Shown piece after piece: positions 49,125 to 61,357 of a stretch of 64,000 nt of DNA. Position numbers and translations under genes: made by a program. The notes under the pieces were generated by a model that was given only the letters and a program-made list of their open reading frames with translations, made no database searches and had not been told where the DNA came from. Positions within the stretch are counted from its first letter, which is position 1. Every line of letters starts with the position of its first letter. The stretch comes from Pteria penguin (Eukaryota > Mollusca > Bivalvia > Pterioida > Pteriidae): assembly GCA_035048485.1 (NCBI GenBank), contig CM068592.1:34038501-34102500 (forward strand), written 5' to 3'.

Positions 49125-49365
49125 ATTTTACGCCTTCCATGATTATTTCACATATAGGGTGACGGCATGTGCCTAATGCATCGCATAGAAATTCATACCT
49201 TTGCAACGGAAGTAGTGAGGGATCTTTTACGTGCCACATCTACTGTGACACGGAACCTTAGTTTTTACTGTCGTATCCGAAAAATAGGACACCGATGTGT
49301 CCCCATACGGGACTTTTCGGACCGGAACCGAATTCCTCCTACACTGAACCACATTACCTTGTAAG
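49125..49365 (-). repeat. Truncated SINE in unit D
   Basis: Contains GGTGACGGCATGTGCCTAATG, CTTTTACGTGCCACATC and GTTTTTACTGTCGTATCC. The head is decayed. Confidence 0.7.
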
Positions 49366-50315
49366 TACAGAGGAAAGTCCGATAAATATCACGTGACTTT
49401 CGGTTAAACCTATGTAAATAATTTACTCTGGCCAGCCGACTTGACATAACGCAACCAAAGGAGTTATGCCTGCAGCTTTCCTTATAGGGTACAGTGATAT
49501 CAATAGTAAGACTGTATGCACGACAAAATAAAAATATGAATTCTGAAGAAGTTTTCCATGGGTAGGTTCAATTGTCGGTCGGAGCAAACGTGTAATTCTT
49601 AATTTTATTCTTTGCTTTGTAAAGATGTGCCCTTTTTGACATGTTTATTGTTAACGTTTGTTAATACTGTGCAGTCCTCGAAATCGATTACTAATGGGAA
49701 AATTTAAGGAGACACATACATATATTAAATTGGTGCAACATACGCGCATTATGATTACTAATGTCTCTGCAGCGATTTCCAAGCCCGGAACTGTGGAAAT
49801 CCACGGAAAGAATATTTGACGAACGAACCAAATTAATCTAAAAGTAATCACCAAAAATCAATCTAAAGACAAAATGATACACGAAGGAGATGCTCCTTAG
49901 TTTTAAAATAATTAACAAGTTTTTTTTCAGTGAATTTGAAACATGTATTTGGAGGGAGTATAGAAACATACAGAGATTGTGAAACATTTGATTGACAGGT
50001 TGTCACTAACCTGCTGACCACTGTGTATATGATATGACATTAGTTTGGTGAGTGTAAACGTGTCTCTGTTATACTCAGTGTTGTTATTATAAATGACTAA
50101 ATATTTAAATCTATACTTTAATTAATGACATCTATTCATTTTCCCTCCTTTACACATGTATTTCAAGGAGAGTTCAAATCATTATCCTGTAATACTCCAT
50201 ATGATATGTCCCTTATTACAGGAAAACAACGAAATTTGCGTAAAATATTAAAAAGGAGAAAGTATAATATAATATATATCATCTAAATCATAATTATATA
50301 TTTTGTATATGAATG

Positions 50316-50530
50316 TACAATACTTACATGCTTGTCTGTCTTGTGTTCTCTCCATTTTATAAACACTTCCTCATTGAGCGTTTTCCACGTATTTTACATC
50401 ATACTTACTGGTGATCCACAGGTAAATAAATAGGCGTGGTTTTACCCTTTCGGGTGAAAATTAACATAACGAAAATAGGATTGGCTTCAGGTGCACCGAT
50501 TCTGAGAAATATTTAAACTGGAATTTCTTG
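50316..50530 (-). promoter_or_regulatory. Presumed promoter and first exon of copy D
   Basis: On the minus strand it has GTGTTTATAAAATGGAGAG (TATA-like), then ACACAAGACAGACAAGCAT and a consensus donor, GTAAGTATTG, with the cut after 50328. The TATA-like sequence is not at the same aligned position as in copy A, so the transcription start may differ. Confidence 0.4.
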
Positions 50531-50619
50531 TTCATCAGAATTACTCTCCTATAACAACATTAAAACAAAATGTATTCCTGTTTAAAATTCAGTAATTTAT
50601 TTATTGTGTACAAAACCTT

Positions 50620-50762
50620 TGATTGATTGATTATGATCATTTCACGTATATGGTGATGGTATCTGTCTGATATATTGCATAGAAATTGAAACCTTTGAGA
50701 CAGACCTACCTCAAGCAGTGCAGATTTTATTATGTGCCACGTCTTTTAAAGTTTTATCTACA
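50620..50762 (-). repeat. SINE 3' fragment, unit D
   Basis: GATTGATTGATTATGATCATTTCACG and following body text match the tail and body of the SINE in inverted orientation. Confidence 0.6.
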
Positions 50763-51140
50763 CCTATCCTTATTTGCTTATTTACGCCATAACAAAAGTA
50801 TTGGCATGTTAGTCTGATTCCACTTAATTCAAAATTCATATGTCTTTACTATTGAACTTCACCGAGAACCCGATTTAGACCGTAGTGCCAGTAAGTAAGT
50901 TATACAAACTTGTATTTGCTTACAGCAACCCTGAACAACTCATGAATTGTGCAAAGTTGCATTGTCACGGAAAAATATGTGTACCTTTGCTCAACGTTTC
51001 TCTCCATTAGTCTTTAATGGCAACTCTTTATTCTTCGGATATGCTAAGTAATGTCCAGTGATAGCAATGGACAACACGTTTATTAGAATTTCAAAACACA
51101 GTGGCCATGACTTTGCTATCTGTTGGTTACGTTTAAAAGT

Positions 51141-51455
51141 TATTTTTAGTTGGGTTTAGAAAAGTGCGTCAATTGTATGGACATTCTTTTATTTTCTGGG
51201 TCCTAGTGATGAATCCATGTTTCATCATCATTACTTAACGTGTATGAACAATTGCGAGAAGAGTCCGACTTGATTGAATCCTTTGGAATACGTTGGAAGC
51301 GACCCTGAAAATAAAGGATTCTTGGAAGCCATTTTGCACATACATTTCCCAAAACGTTCATGGATGATCACGCAAATATTGCCATGGACATTTCATACTC
51401 CCTAGCCATATCATCAACCTTAATTCGGCGATCATTCATTATTGAGTTCTTAAAT
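51141..51455 (-). pseudogene. Mariner transposase fragment
   Basis: On the minus strand one frame reads NDRRIKVDDMAREYEMSM, the second helix-turn-helix region of mariner transposases. After a shift, HERFGK and related residues continue. Then DDETWIHH, a stop, and DPENKRMSIQ match the first catalytic aspartate region (GDETW then YDPE). The later catalytic residues are absent. Shifts and a stop show it is dead. Confidence 0.85.
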
Positions 51456-51499
51456 GGTTTGAGTGTACATAACTGACCTTTACCTGTCAAAGATGCAAC

Positions 51500-53310
51500 T
51501 GACCTTTATGCCAATGTTGAAAAGTCAGGACCATTATTACTGTATACATCATCCAGTCTCCAGTGATTATTTGTGATCTCTGATTCCTCTTACATTGGGG
51601 CATTTACTATTGCCCCAACGTAAACATTATCAGCTGGAATTTTTCCGAGGCTCAAACCAATATCTGTATAGCAAGTAAGGAACTGGAAAACCGAAAACAA
51701 AACTCATAGAATGCACCTTTGTCACATGAAAGTATATAATATTTATGTTCACATAGATACATATTTTCTATCATAATACATTTATCTAGAACAAATTACA
51801 ATGCATTCAAGTCAAAGCAGTTAAAGCATATGTAGGAAGCTATGATCAACATGTATTAATACATAGACCTACATGTATATCTGTACATCAAGGTATCAAT
51901 AATCAAACGTTTTACTTTGACTACAATATTTGCTTATTTGACTTTATATGTGAATCGACAAAATGCACGGCTACTTTCCTTTTCACGGCATGTCCAATGA
52001 TTTGTTTCCAAATACTCCTGGAAATAAAAAGAAAACACGAATTCAAGTAAAAGATACCAGAAAATATACATGTTAAAATAAATTTAGCGCAGCATATGCA
52101 CATTTCGACAATTAACGTCTCTTTCGTGATGCTCAAGGTCAAAACTGTTAAAATCAAAAGTGTAAACATTTGAACATTAAACCCATTGTCAAATTGACCT
52201 AAATGTAATAGCCAAAGAAATAAATCAATGGACAGAGCTGTGTATGAAGGAGATGCTCTTTAATTTTAGAACGATTTAAACACTTTTGTCACAATGAAGT
52301 AAATATTTCTTGTCCGTACAGAAATACAGACTACAACGAAATATATGAATAATATGACTTAGACATTGATTAACAAATGTTTAAGATATTCTTATATTTT
52401 AAACAATATAGATTAATAATTAGTAATTTAAAAGTAGTACTATGCATGGCACCTTTATCAGAAGAAAGTATAGTACAGTATTCAGTTTGAAAAATTACTT
52501 ATAGGTACCAGGTACCGGTAAAACGGTATTTTCAATGCACTTACTATTCAGAATTTCTATTCGTTTTTTTCTAGTGAAATTCTTTTTCTTATATCAAATC
52601 ATTCGCACCATTGTTTGTATACGAAAAATATGCGTGCAGTGCATCTAGATAAAATTTACCCCTACAACGTAGTGCATTGCATTGTTTGGTTTCATATATT
52701 TACTTATATCAAATGAGGCAATACCCGAAACAAATTTATTGACAAATATACAAGATTGGTGCACTCCTCTTCTAGATGAGCAGTGACTTTAGTGAGGGAC
52801 GAATTAGGGCTTTCCAAATTGATATATTAGTAGTAATAGTAACTCACTACAATGGAAAATGTAGGTGTTTGGTTCTAGTCCCTGTAAATGAAAACCAACC
52901 TATGAGGAAGTGATAAACGTAACGATCAACGAAAAATCAGTACAATAATGTATTGGAAGTTCTTCATCGAGATGTAAGGAATCTTTGACTTGGTTTAAAA
53001 TACAAAACGTGCCTTGTTCATGATCGAATGTAGTAAGAGACGCAACTCTTATAATTTAATTTGTGAAACAAGTATTTCATTCATTCCTATAACAAGAAGC
53101 ATGTACTGGTTCAGGCGATTGCAAATGATTTCTCTTCTCTTCGAAAGGTTTCACATCACATTTATACCTGTATATACCAATTGTATCGATTCCAATTCAA
53201 TTTAATTTTCATTGATAACACAAATCTTATTGGCATAATTTATTCCACTGTGTAAAGTTCAATTTATACCCTTTCGTCTGCCCTCTATTTCTTTAAAAAT
53301 TATTTTCTTT
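51500..53310. other. Sequence found only here in the array
   Basis: No gene is recognised. Near 52080-52150 a GCACATTTCGACAATTAACG segment recalls the LINE 3' UTR at 31080-31140. A small palindrome, TTGGGGCATTTACTATTGCCCCAA, lies near 51595. The region separates the unit D upstream segment from the orphan segment. Confidence 0.45.
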
Positions 53311-53319
53311 AAAGAGTAA

Positions 53320-55450
53320 AGGTATTGTTGAAACGACGAATACTACTGGCAGCTTGTAAATTTGAAAATAGGAAATCGCTGATAATACGACCCCGGTGAT
53401 CAGTCTACAGATGCCACAGCGACACTCAGAAGAGAGATGTACAAACTTGCATGCGATTATTATTCAGTGAAGGTCTAGTTCGGGTAATTATTTTCTAGCT
53501 TAAAGTATTTTCATTGCGATATGCCGTCACGTTATTTGCGAAAGTAATGCACCGGGTATATTTATGTACATATAGTTTGCTCGATGAGTATTCGTCGCTC
53601 CTCTACGATTATTTCATGTATATTGTGACTTCTTATGCATTGAAAGTTATACCTCAGCAACTGGAAGCAGTGAGTAATCTTTTACGTGCCACGCCTATTG
53701 TGACACGGGACCTCGGCTTTTACTGTCTTATCCAAGTCGAACCCAGAACGTTTCGGTCCGGAGCCCAACACCTCATTCTCTAAGTTACACTGGCTTTTAA
53801 GTACAGAAGAATGACCGATAATTATCACGTTAATTTTCGTTGAAACCGAGGTATTTACTCTGGTCCCGCCGACTTTCCGTAGAGGGTACAATGATATAAA
53901 AAGTAAGACTGTAAACCTTTTGGACTACGGTGTCACGAAAAAAGATTAATATGAATTCCTAAGTTTCACATGGGTAAGTTTGAACCTCGGTCAGAGTTAG
54001 AGTTTTATACTTTTTTGCCTGTTTAATTTTTATCATTTTATCATTTGTTAATTACTGCGTAGTCCATGAAATTGATTATCAATAATAAATATAAGGAGAA
54101 ACATACATACAAATGTATCTTAATTTGGTGCCCCATATACGCATTTCGATTACTAATGTCTCTGCAGTGACAAGGCCGGGGGGATCTAAAGTATGAATAT
54201 TTGAAGAACACACCAAAGCTACCTATCTCGCTAAAGATCAGTCGAAGGACTAAGTCATACACGAAGGAGATGCTTTTTAGTATTAGCATAATTTACAATT
54301 TTTATCATAGTAAATTTTAAATCTATTTTTCGAGTCCCCATAGACGTATATAGAGATTGTAGAACATATGATTGAGAGTTTGTTCCTAACCTACTGACCA
54401 CTACGTATATGAAATAAAATAAATTTGGCGTGTGTAAAAGAGTCTCTGTTGTATTCTGTATTGTTATTACAAATGACAAAACATTTATATCTATACTTTT
54501 GTATATGAAATCTATTCATATTTCCTCCTATTCACATGTATTTCAAATTATGATCCTCTAATAATCCATATATGTCCCTTTGGTACTTCTTCGTTTTTAA
54601 CTTCTTATTGCAAGAAAACAAGGAAATTTGCGTTAAATATTTTCAAAAAAGAGAAACTCTTGTAAAACATGTATGGTCTAAATTATAATAATAAATTTTG
54701 TATATGAATGTACAACACTTGCATGTCTGTCGGTCTGTTTTCTCCATTTTATAGACACTTTTTCAATGAGCGTTTTCCACGTATTTTGCATCATACTTAC
54801 AGGTAATCCACAAGTAAATAGATATGAGTGGTATTACCCTTTCGGGTAATGACAATTAACATAACGAAAAATAGAATTCGCTTCATCCCCACAGATATTT
54901 GAGAAATACTCAAACTGAAATTTATTAGAATAGCTCTCCTACTACGACAAATCTTTAATCTACTGGGCTCGTTATCTGATTTTTTTTCAAGATAAATGCA
55001 TGATTTTGATTAGATTAAACTTGTCTTGCTTGATCGCACCGTAAAATTAAAACGCAACAATATAAATTATTCTTGTTCAACAATGAATTCTTTTTTCATT
55101 GTATCGAAAAATTTGAATGTTTATTGTTTTACACCACTTTATGAGTATTTCACATAAATGGTGACGGTATCTGCCTGATACATTGTGTAGAAATTAATAC
55201 CTTTGGAACAGACCCAGCTAAAGAAGTGAGGAATCTTTTACGTGCCAGGTCTTTTCAAGTGTTACCTATACCTACTGTTATCTTGTTTTTACGCCTTAAC
55301 AAGAGTATGAATTGTGCAGAGTTGCATTGTCACGGAAAAATGTATGTACCTTTGTTTAACGTTTCCCTCCTTCTGCTGTTAATGGCAACTCTTTACTCTT
55401 CGAATGTGCAAATTAATGTCCAGTGATAGTGCTTCCAGTGCGTTTAGTAG
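53320..55450 (+). repeat. Orphan array segment without gene exon
   Basis: Begins GTATTGTTGAAACGACGAATA and follows the order of 32096-34440, including the truncated SINE (53590-53795), the promoter-like block (54713-54925), the SINE tail (55105-55255) and the segment after it. It is closer to unit B than to unit D in places (for example ACGACCCCGGTGATCAGTC). The propeller exon was left out of this duplication. Confidence 0.8.
54713..54925 (-). promoter_or_regulatory. Orphan promoter-like block
   Basis: It keeps TCTATAAAATGG (TATA-like), but the donor-like site reads CAT|GCAAGTGTTG. No propeller exon lies downstream before copy D's own block. Confidence 0.3.
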
Positions 55451-55489
55451 CAATGAACAGCACGTTTAGAATTTCAGAACACAGTGACT

Positions 55490-55730
55490 ATGCCTTTGCT
55501 ATCTGATGGTTATGTTTAAAATTTCTTTAGTTGGGTTTAGCAAAGGTGCGTCCGTTGTATGGAGATTGTTTTGTTTTCTGGGTCCCAGTGATAAATACAT
55601 GTTATATCACATGTTACTTAAGAAAGCTTTCTCGATTGTCAATGACAATTGCAAGAAATGTCTGATTGTTGGATCCATTTGAAGATTTTGGAAGAGACCA
55701 TGAATGTTAAGATTTGATAAATTTTTATGA
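55490..55730 (-). pseudogene. Mariner fragment, orphan segment copy
   Basis: Homologous to 51141-51300. In the minus strand DPENKTISIQ-like residues remain. It is interrupted by the 55.73-56.03 kb repeat, after which homology to 51330-51390 resumes (CTTGGAAGCCATTTTGCACA at 56033). Confidence 0.7.
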
Positions 55731-55844
55731 TCCCTCTCCTTGAAAAACCTGTTGATCCTGGTTCTCTATATGGAGGATTATTTATAAATTTTTAAATGTA
55801 TGTATTTTGCTCTTGCTGTTTTTGCGGTAAGTGAAAAGTTTGGC

Positions 55845-56035
55845 GCCCGTAAACCGGTTAACCACACCAATTTAGTGACGTTTGTTACTTCAATTGACCG
55901 TCCTAAGTCGGTATCGTACCGAATCGAATATTTTTGTAATGTCGTTCCGTATATATTCTACTGTTATCATTTTTGTGTGCAGGTCCTTGGTGATTTGTGT
56001 CATACAGCTTTGCCAGATGTCTTTTGTTTTCTCTT
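55845..56035 (+). repeat. Dispersed repeat shared with 10.62-10.81 kb
   Basis: CGCCCGTAAACCGGTTAACC through TTTGCCAGATGTC match the 10.6 kb copy with few differences. Confidence 0.75.
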
Positions 56036-56451
56036 GGAAGCCATTTTGCACATGCATCTCATATCCCAAAACTTTTATGGATGATTATACAAACACTGAC
56101 ATGTGTAAGATAACTATCTTACGCACCCCCTTTTACTGACTGCCACACAATTAAACTTGGATCCGCCAACTGGCTTACGGGCAGACATGTATTAATGTAT
56201 TAATACATGTATTAATATAATGATTGATATAATGACTCTAATGCGTTTGTACATTGATAATTAATAAAATAGTCATTACCAAAAGTTAATACCGATTATA
56301 AAAACAAGGCTCATTTCATATATAGGCCTAGACCGCTACTACCTGGTCAGATTTACCATATTTGATAGACTTACCATATACACGAAATACACATTGCTAG
56401 CACGTAAGATTATTTGGCAACTTAAAACGGTGAATCTGCCCATTTATTCGG

Positions 56452-56536
<85 letters not shown>

Positions 56537-56585
56537 CCTACCTACCTACCTACCTACCTACCTACCTACCTACCTACCTACCTAC

Positions 56586-56645
<60 letters not shown>
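56452..56645 (+). repeat. (ATCT)n / (CTAC)n compound microsatellite
   Basis: About 20 ATCT units, about 13 CTAC units, then about 15 TATC units. The plus-strand frame 56394-56699 ([10 protein letters not shown]) is a translation of it. Confidence 0.97.
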
Positions 56646-57063
56646 TTATTGATTTGGTTTATTCTAAAGGTAACTGATTGTATTCTTGATTCTACTTAAC
56701 GTTGTCTAATTCGTACATTTGATTGTTTCTGTAATTGAATCATTTATTGCTTTAAGTTAATCATCTTATTTAATATACTTAACTTTAATATTACTCTGTG
56801 TAACAATACTGGTTTTGGTTATCAAAATTGTCGAGCTTTATTTATTCGTTATTATTTTGTTGAATTATTAATGTTCTCTTTCCACTAATTTTACGATCTC
56901 CTCAGCTGAGTAACTTATCGAACCTACAACGCTATTAATCATCTTGTTTTAGTCGCCGTGACCTGACTGGAGGATTTCTTTTGGTGGACAAGAAACCAGA
57001 TCAAAGTAAGTTGACTTTATATTTTCCTCGATAATTTTTGTAAATCAGGCTTAATTTTCTATT

Positions 57064-58145
57064 ATGGCAGAGGTAAACGTACAAGATGTAATTGGGATTA
57101 TTGGGCATCAAATGTAAGGAATACAACACGCAATTGGTAAAGGTAATATACGGTGGGAGATAGATACGTATAGAGGGGAAAAGCCAAAGTATCGGGAATG
57201 GGTCAAGGATATTGAAAGATACGCAACATTACATAACTTACATGACCCAGCGGTATTAATGCTAGCATTTCAGACTTAAAAAAGGGCGCGTTAAATTACT
57301 TCATTGGCAAAGTTTTTCGAACCCAAGGCTATACGTGGGCTAGACTTAAGGCCGAGTTAGCCGTCAGATATGCTGAAGTCAGTGACAAACAACATGCTCA
57401 GCTCGTACTCAGAAATCTTAAACAAAAGGAAGCTGAAGAGTTGGCGGTCTTCGGAGACCGAATAATGGAGCTGGCAGGGATCGCTTTTGAGGATCTTAAT
57501 GAAGCTGGGACTAGGGAAACACTAGTGACCGTTTTAACAGACGGGTTACTATATGACTATTTAAAAGTAAATGTCATGAGAGAGAACCCACCAAATTTAC
57601 AGCAAGCGATAATTGTTGCTAGGACGGAAGAGAACTTCCGCAAGAGGGTCAGTATGAAGACCGGTAATATGAACTGCAGTAAAGAAAATTTTTATACTTA
57701 TGGTGACATCCCGATGGAAATCGATCATTCGCGACCTCGGCGTAGATCAAATTTGTGGTGCGAACGGTGTAAAAGAAGTAATCATTATACGGCGGACTGT
57801 CGCTGTAGGTATAAAAAAGGGTTGAAAAAATTCGAACCAAAGAGACAGCGGATCCCGGAACCCCCATGAAGAATACACATGCTATTTCTGCAACAAGGTC
57901 ACATAAAGCGAAACTGCTTGGCTTATCAAAGGCGGCAGGGAAACGAGTAGACGCCTCCCCATGTGCGACCGACGGGAGGAGGTATAAAAAGAAGGTCACG
58001 AGAAAAGGTTATAAAAACATATTATAAATCTAGCAGGTAGTCCAAACTCTTGTTTAATTAGAATTGGGAAGCAAAACTTTAGATCTCTTGTTGATACGGG
58101 TGCAGAGGTTTCATTAATTCACAGACGTGTTTATGAGGGAAGACT
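57064..58145 (+). mobile_element. Ty3/gypsy-type retrotransposon 5' fragment
   Basis: Broken gag: the first ATG frame stops after about 17 codons, and the longest frame is 57441-57869. It ends with a zinc knuckle of CX2CX4HX4C form (CERCKRSNHYTADC). A second knuckle near 57887-57925 carries a frame-breaking deletion. The start of the aspartic protease, SLVDTGAEVSLIH with the DTG active site near 58095, follows. The element stops at about 58145, where array tail sequence begins. Reverse transcriptase, RNase H and integrase are missing, and no LTR was identified. It is non-functional. Confidence 0.85.
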
Positions 58146-58698
58146 AACGTGTTTGATGATCACATTGTAGAAACTTGACAAAGGAGGTTCATTCTCAAAC
58201 GTTGACATGATCTAGACAAGTAATTTTGCATGGTGTATACCCCTCCGGATTTATCGTCAGTTTCTTGGTAAAATCTTATTTTTTAATCTTTTTTGTTTTA
58301 CTGTGATTATTATCTAAAGTGATGAAGAATAATGAAGAATATGACATCTACGCGTACTAGCTATTTCCGCTTTAGAAAATCTCTGTTTGAGTTAATTTTA
58401 TGATTTATTAGACAACTGACGAAGGTTTTTTAAAGTACATAGAATCAGAACCCTGTTATAATATGTAAATATAATAACTATATAGTACAATGCTTAATTA
58501 ATATCTTGTTTATAAGTCCTTGATTTTATTATGCTTTTCTTTTTCTTTTCATAAATAAAATTAAACCATCATACAATACGATCTATTTTTGAACGTTTGA
58601 CAATAGAATAAATTAAAATGAAAAATAATTCAGTTTAGTATATTCTACAAGTAAATGTCTTAGATACTACAGATTGATATTTGATTGGTAATGGAGGC

Positions 58699-58932
58699 TT
58701 AATGAGCATTCAGTGGCATTAGAGGAGGAATCCTTAAATTCCATGTTTTATACAGGTTTGCATTCTGACCCAATACCGTCCGAATCAACGCCAAATGTTG
58801 GGGAATTTGGTAAGTTTTTTTTCTGATTTCATCTCTTAATCGAGAAGTCAAGGAATGTCCACGTGTACATTGTGGCGGTAATACAACACCAGTCTTCCTC
58901 AAGATGGAGAGCCAGATTAGCGTTGGGTACAT
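58699..58932 (-). other. Array tail frame, unit E copy (shifted)
   Basis: Homologous to 35428-35715, with a deletion that takes the reading out of frame after TLALIRT. This argues against a coding role. Confidence 0.3.
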
Positions 58933-59416
58933 ATATGAAAGTGGTAGAGGTCATGTGTTTCCTGTTTGATGCATGCTGGAACATACAACCAGAATCTGTC
59001 ACAAGGAAGGGTTTGTTACAGTTCTGTAGCTGCTCATTACGAAGGTTTTGACAAGGTACAAATTTTAGATATCCACATTCAGTATCCCTGTGAGGAAAAA
59101 TAAAAATAAATAAAATAGAAAATGAAAATGGAGCAATTGAAAAGACAAAACGTTGAAATGAAACTGGAGTTACTGAAGTGACATTTTATGGGATAGATTG
59201 GGATTTTAGCATACAGTGTTAGTAATGATAAGGAATCTCTTATAACGCATTACCTGGTAAAATGTAAAGGAATAGTTTCGGTAGATTGTTTATTTGTGAT
59301 ATTTTCGGAACCATAGACATTCGGTAAGCAATGAATGTCTGGAATGTCAGGTTAGGAATATATTACGGATTCAGCAGTCTAGATCCACATAGCTAGGGAA
59401 TTCCGCGGTGTGTTAA

Positions 59417-59851
59417 GGTATCAATGTACTAAATATCCCTGAGTATTCATGTAAGCATTTTGGCTACCCTCAGTCCTGCTCGGGATGAAAACCCTAGGCT
59501 TCTGAGTGGATATAAATGCCAGGTTCATCTTTTTGATTGAAATGCTATTTATGGTCTATTTGTTGACAGGTGACAATATTAAAATTTATGTAATGGGTCA
59601 GTATTTTTCATATCAAGAGTCAAGGTATTTTCAGCGATCACATTTTCTGCGGACTGAGGGTAAGTTTAAAGGAGGCAAATTTTGATAATGAAAAGCCACG
59701 GTGAGGTATAGTTTTTTTTGTGTTTTTCTTTAGTGTGAGACCTATCTGCTTATTGAAATGTAAAGGAAGCTTCAAATGATTCTCTTTTATATAGAAACTT
59801 CTCCATTCATTAACATGTAGCCCTATGGAAAATAATTGCTACATTGATACC
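59417..59851. mobile_element. MITE insertion, fullest copy
   Basis: Outer ends GGTATCAATGTA and TACATTGATACC are exact inverted copies. The interior matches 36274-36676 and 45468-45874, where the outer ends are worn away. Confidence 0.75.
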
Positions 59852-60611
59852 AGTACATTAAGAGGTCATCCATTGTAATGTATAATACGTCAAATAAGCC
59901 ATTACAACATTGATTTAATGTAATATTTCCAAGCCTATTATCAGTATTCATATTCATATTAAGTACAATATGGAGTGTAGTCTTCACATCTATTGAAACT
60001 TCTTGGATGCTTTCAGTTAATACACACCATCTAATTCATGACCTTAACTTATGTTAAACATAGTTCCGCAGTGGGTTAAACGTTGAACAATACATTGCGA
60101 GGGCCGCCATTGTAATGTATAATAAGACAAATAAACTAATACAACATTGATTTAATGTAATATTTCTAAGTGCATTATCAGTATTCGTATTAGCTAAACC
60201 AGTAGAATCTATTGGAACTTTTTGGATGCTTTCAGTTGTTACACATTCACATTTTTCTTGTTAATGCTTTAAAACCACTTGAAGTTCTTGCCAAGGTTTG
60301 GTATTTTAATAATTTCTCATTAAAAAACCTAAATACGTGAGCAAATAATTTTCAAGGAATTTACGTTTGAGATTATACAAAGCACAGCCGTATTGATTGG
60401 TGGATTGATGTTTGCCTCACACAGCTCGAACTGGTAGTATATCCTAGTTTCTTATTTTGAATCGTTACTTAGTCATGACTGAACTTTCAACTTTGGACAT
60501 AGTCCCACCCACCCAACAGACACACATACAAAGTGCTCTATATGCACCCTTGACAAACATGTTATTAACAGGGTTTATTTATTTCAGAGTAGTTGATCCT
60601 CCAATGTTTAA

Positions 60612-61161
60612 AACTGTGTACCCTATGTTCGCATATTATGGGTAAACTTATTCTAAACTGTTTTGATCTTATATATAAGCCTAAAACATATTTTAAAAAT
60701 GCCCTTGCAAATGTTGTGATCAAATTCGTCATATTAAGTGAAATACGGCTGTCTAAAACGGTATGTTTGTAAACAGAATGTTTACAACCAACTTATCACG
60801 TGATCTAATTTGGAAGCCGTATCATGGAGGGCGAGGTAAATAAACTTGACGAGTAACTTTGAAAATCTGCATTCGTCTGCTAAAGTAAGTATTTACTGAA
60901 ATTGTTATATTTTGGAATCTCCCTTCGTCGTATTTGTTAAGATTACACTGCGCATGCGCGAAGTCAGGTTACAGTTGTATTTATAGAATACCATTTTTAT
61001 TTACGAAGTATGGTCTTTTTATTTTGATATCTCCGAAGGTTTGAAGCAACATAAAATGTTATTAACGCAAAAGTGAAAACTTCAGCTATACGAAAAAAGT
61101 ATAGTTTTTGTTTTACATGCTTTAATTTTTGAAATTATACCGAATTGTAGGGTATACAACT
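60612..61161 (+). mobile_element. TTAA-flanked MITE, unit E copy
   Basis: TTAA at 60608-60611 and 61162-61165, with ends AACTGTGTACCCTA and TAGGGTATACAACT. It shares the site with the unit D copy, so it was inherited by duplication. Confidence 0.85.
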
Positions 61162-61357
61162 TTAATGTTGTTTTTTCTAATATGAGCATTCTGAAGTACA
61201 TTTTCACCACAAATATTCTAGAGGAAAACTTCAATTTTGTTCACACTTGGTACGTAGAGAATTTTAGAAAATTACGAAAGTAGATTTAGTTTAGCATTTG
61301 ATGAGAACTTTTGGAAAAAAGTATATTTCATTGAATATTTCATCTGGTATCTAAATA

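Noticed and set aside
56394..56699. 101-codon frame with YLSIYL repeats
   Set aside because: Translation of the (ATCT)n / (CTAC)n microsatellite.
57000..57063. Retrotransposon primer-binding site or 5' LTR edge
   Set aside because: A TGG-containing stretch is present but no repeat-bounded LTR or clear tRNA complement could be found by eye.
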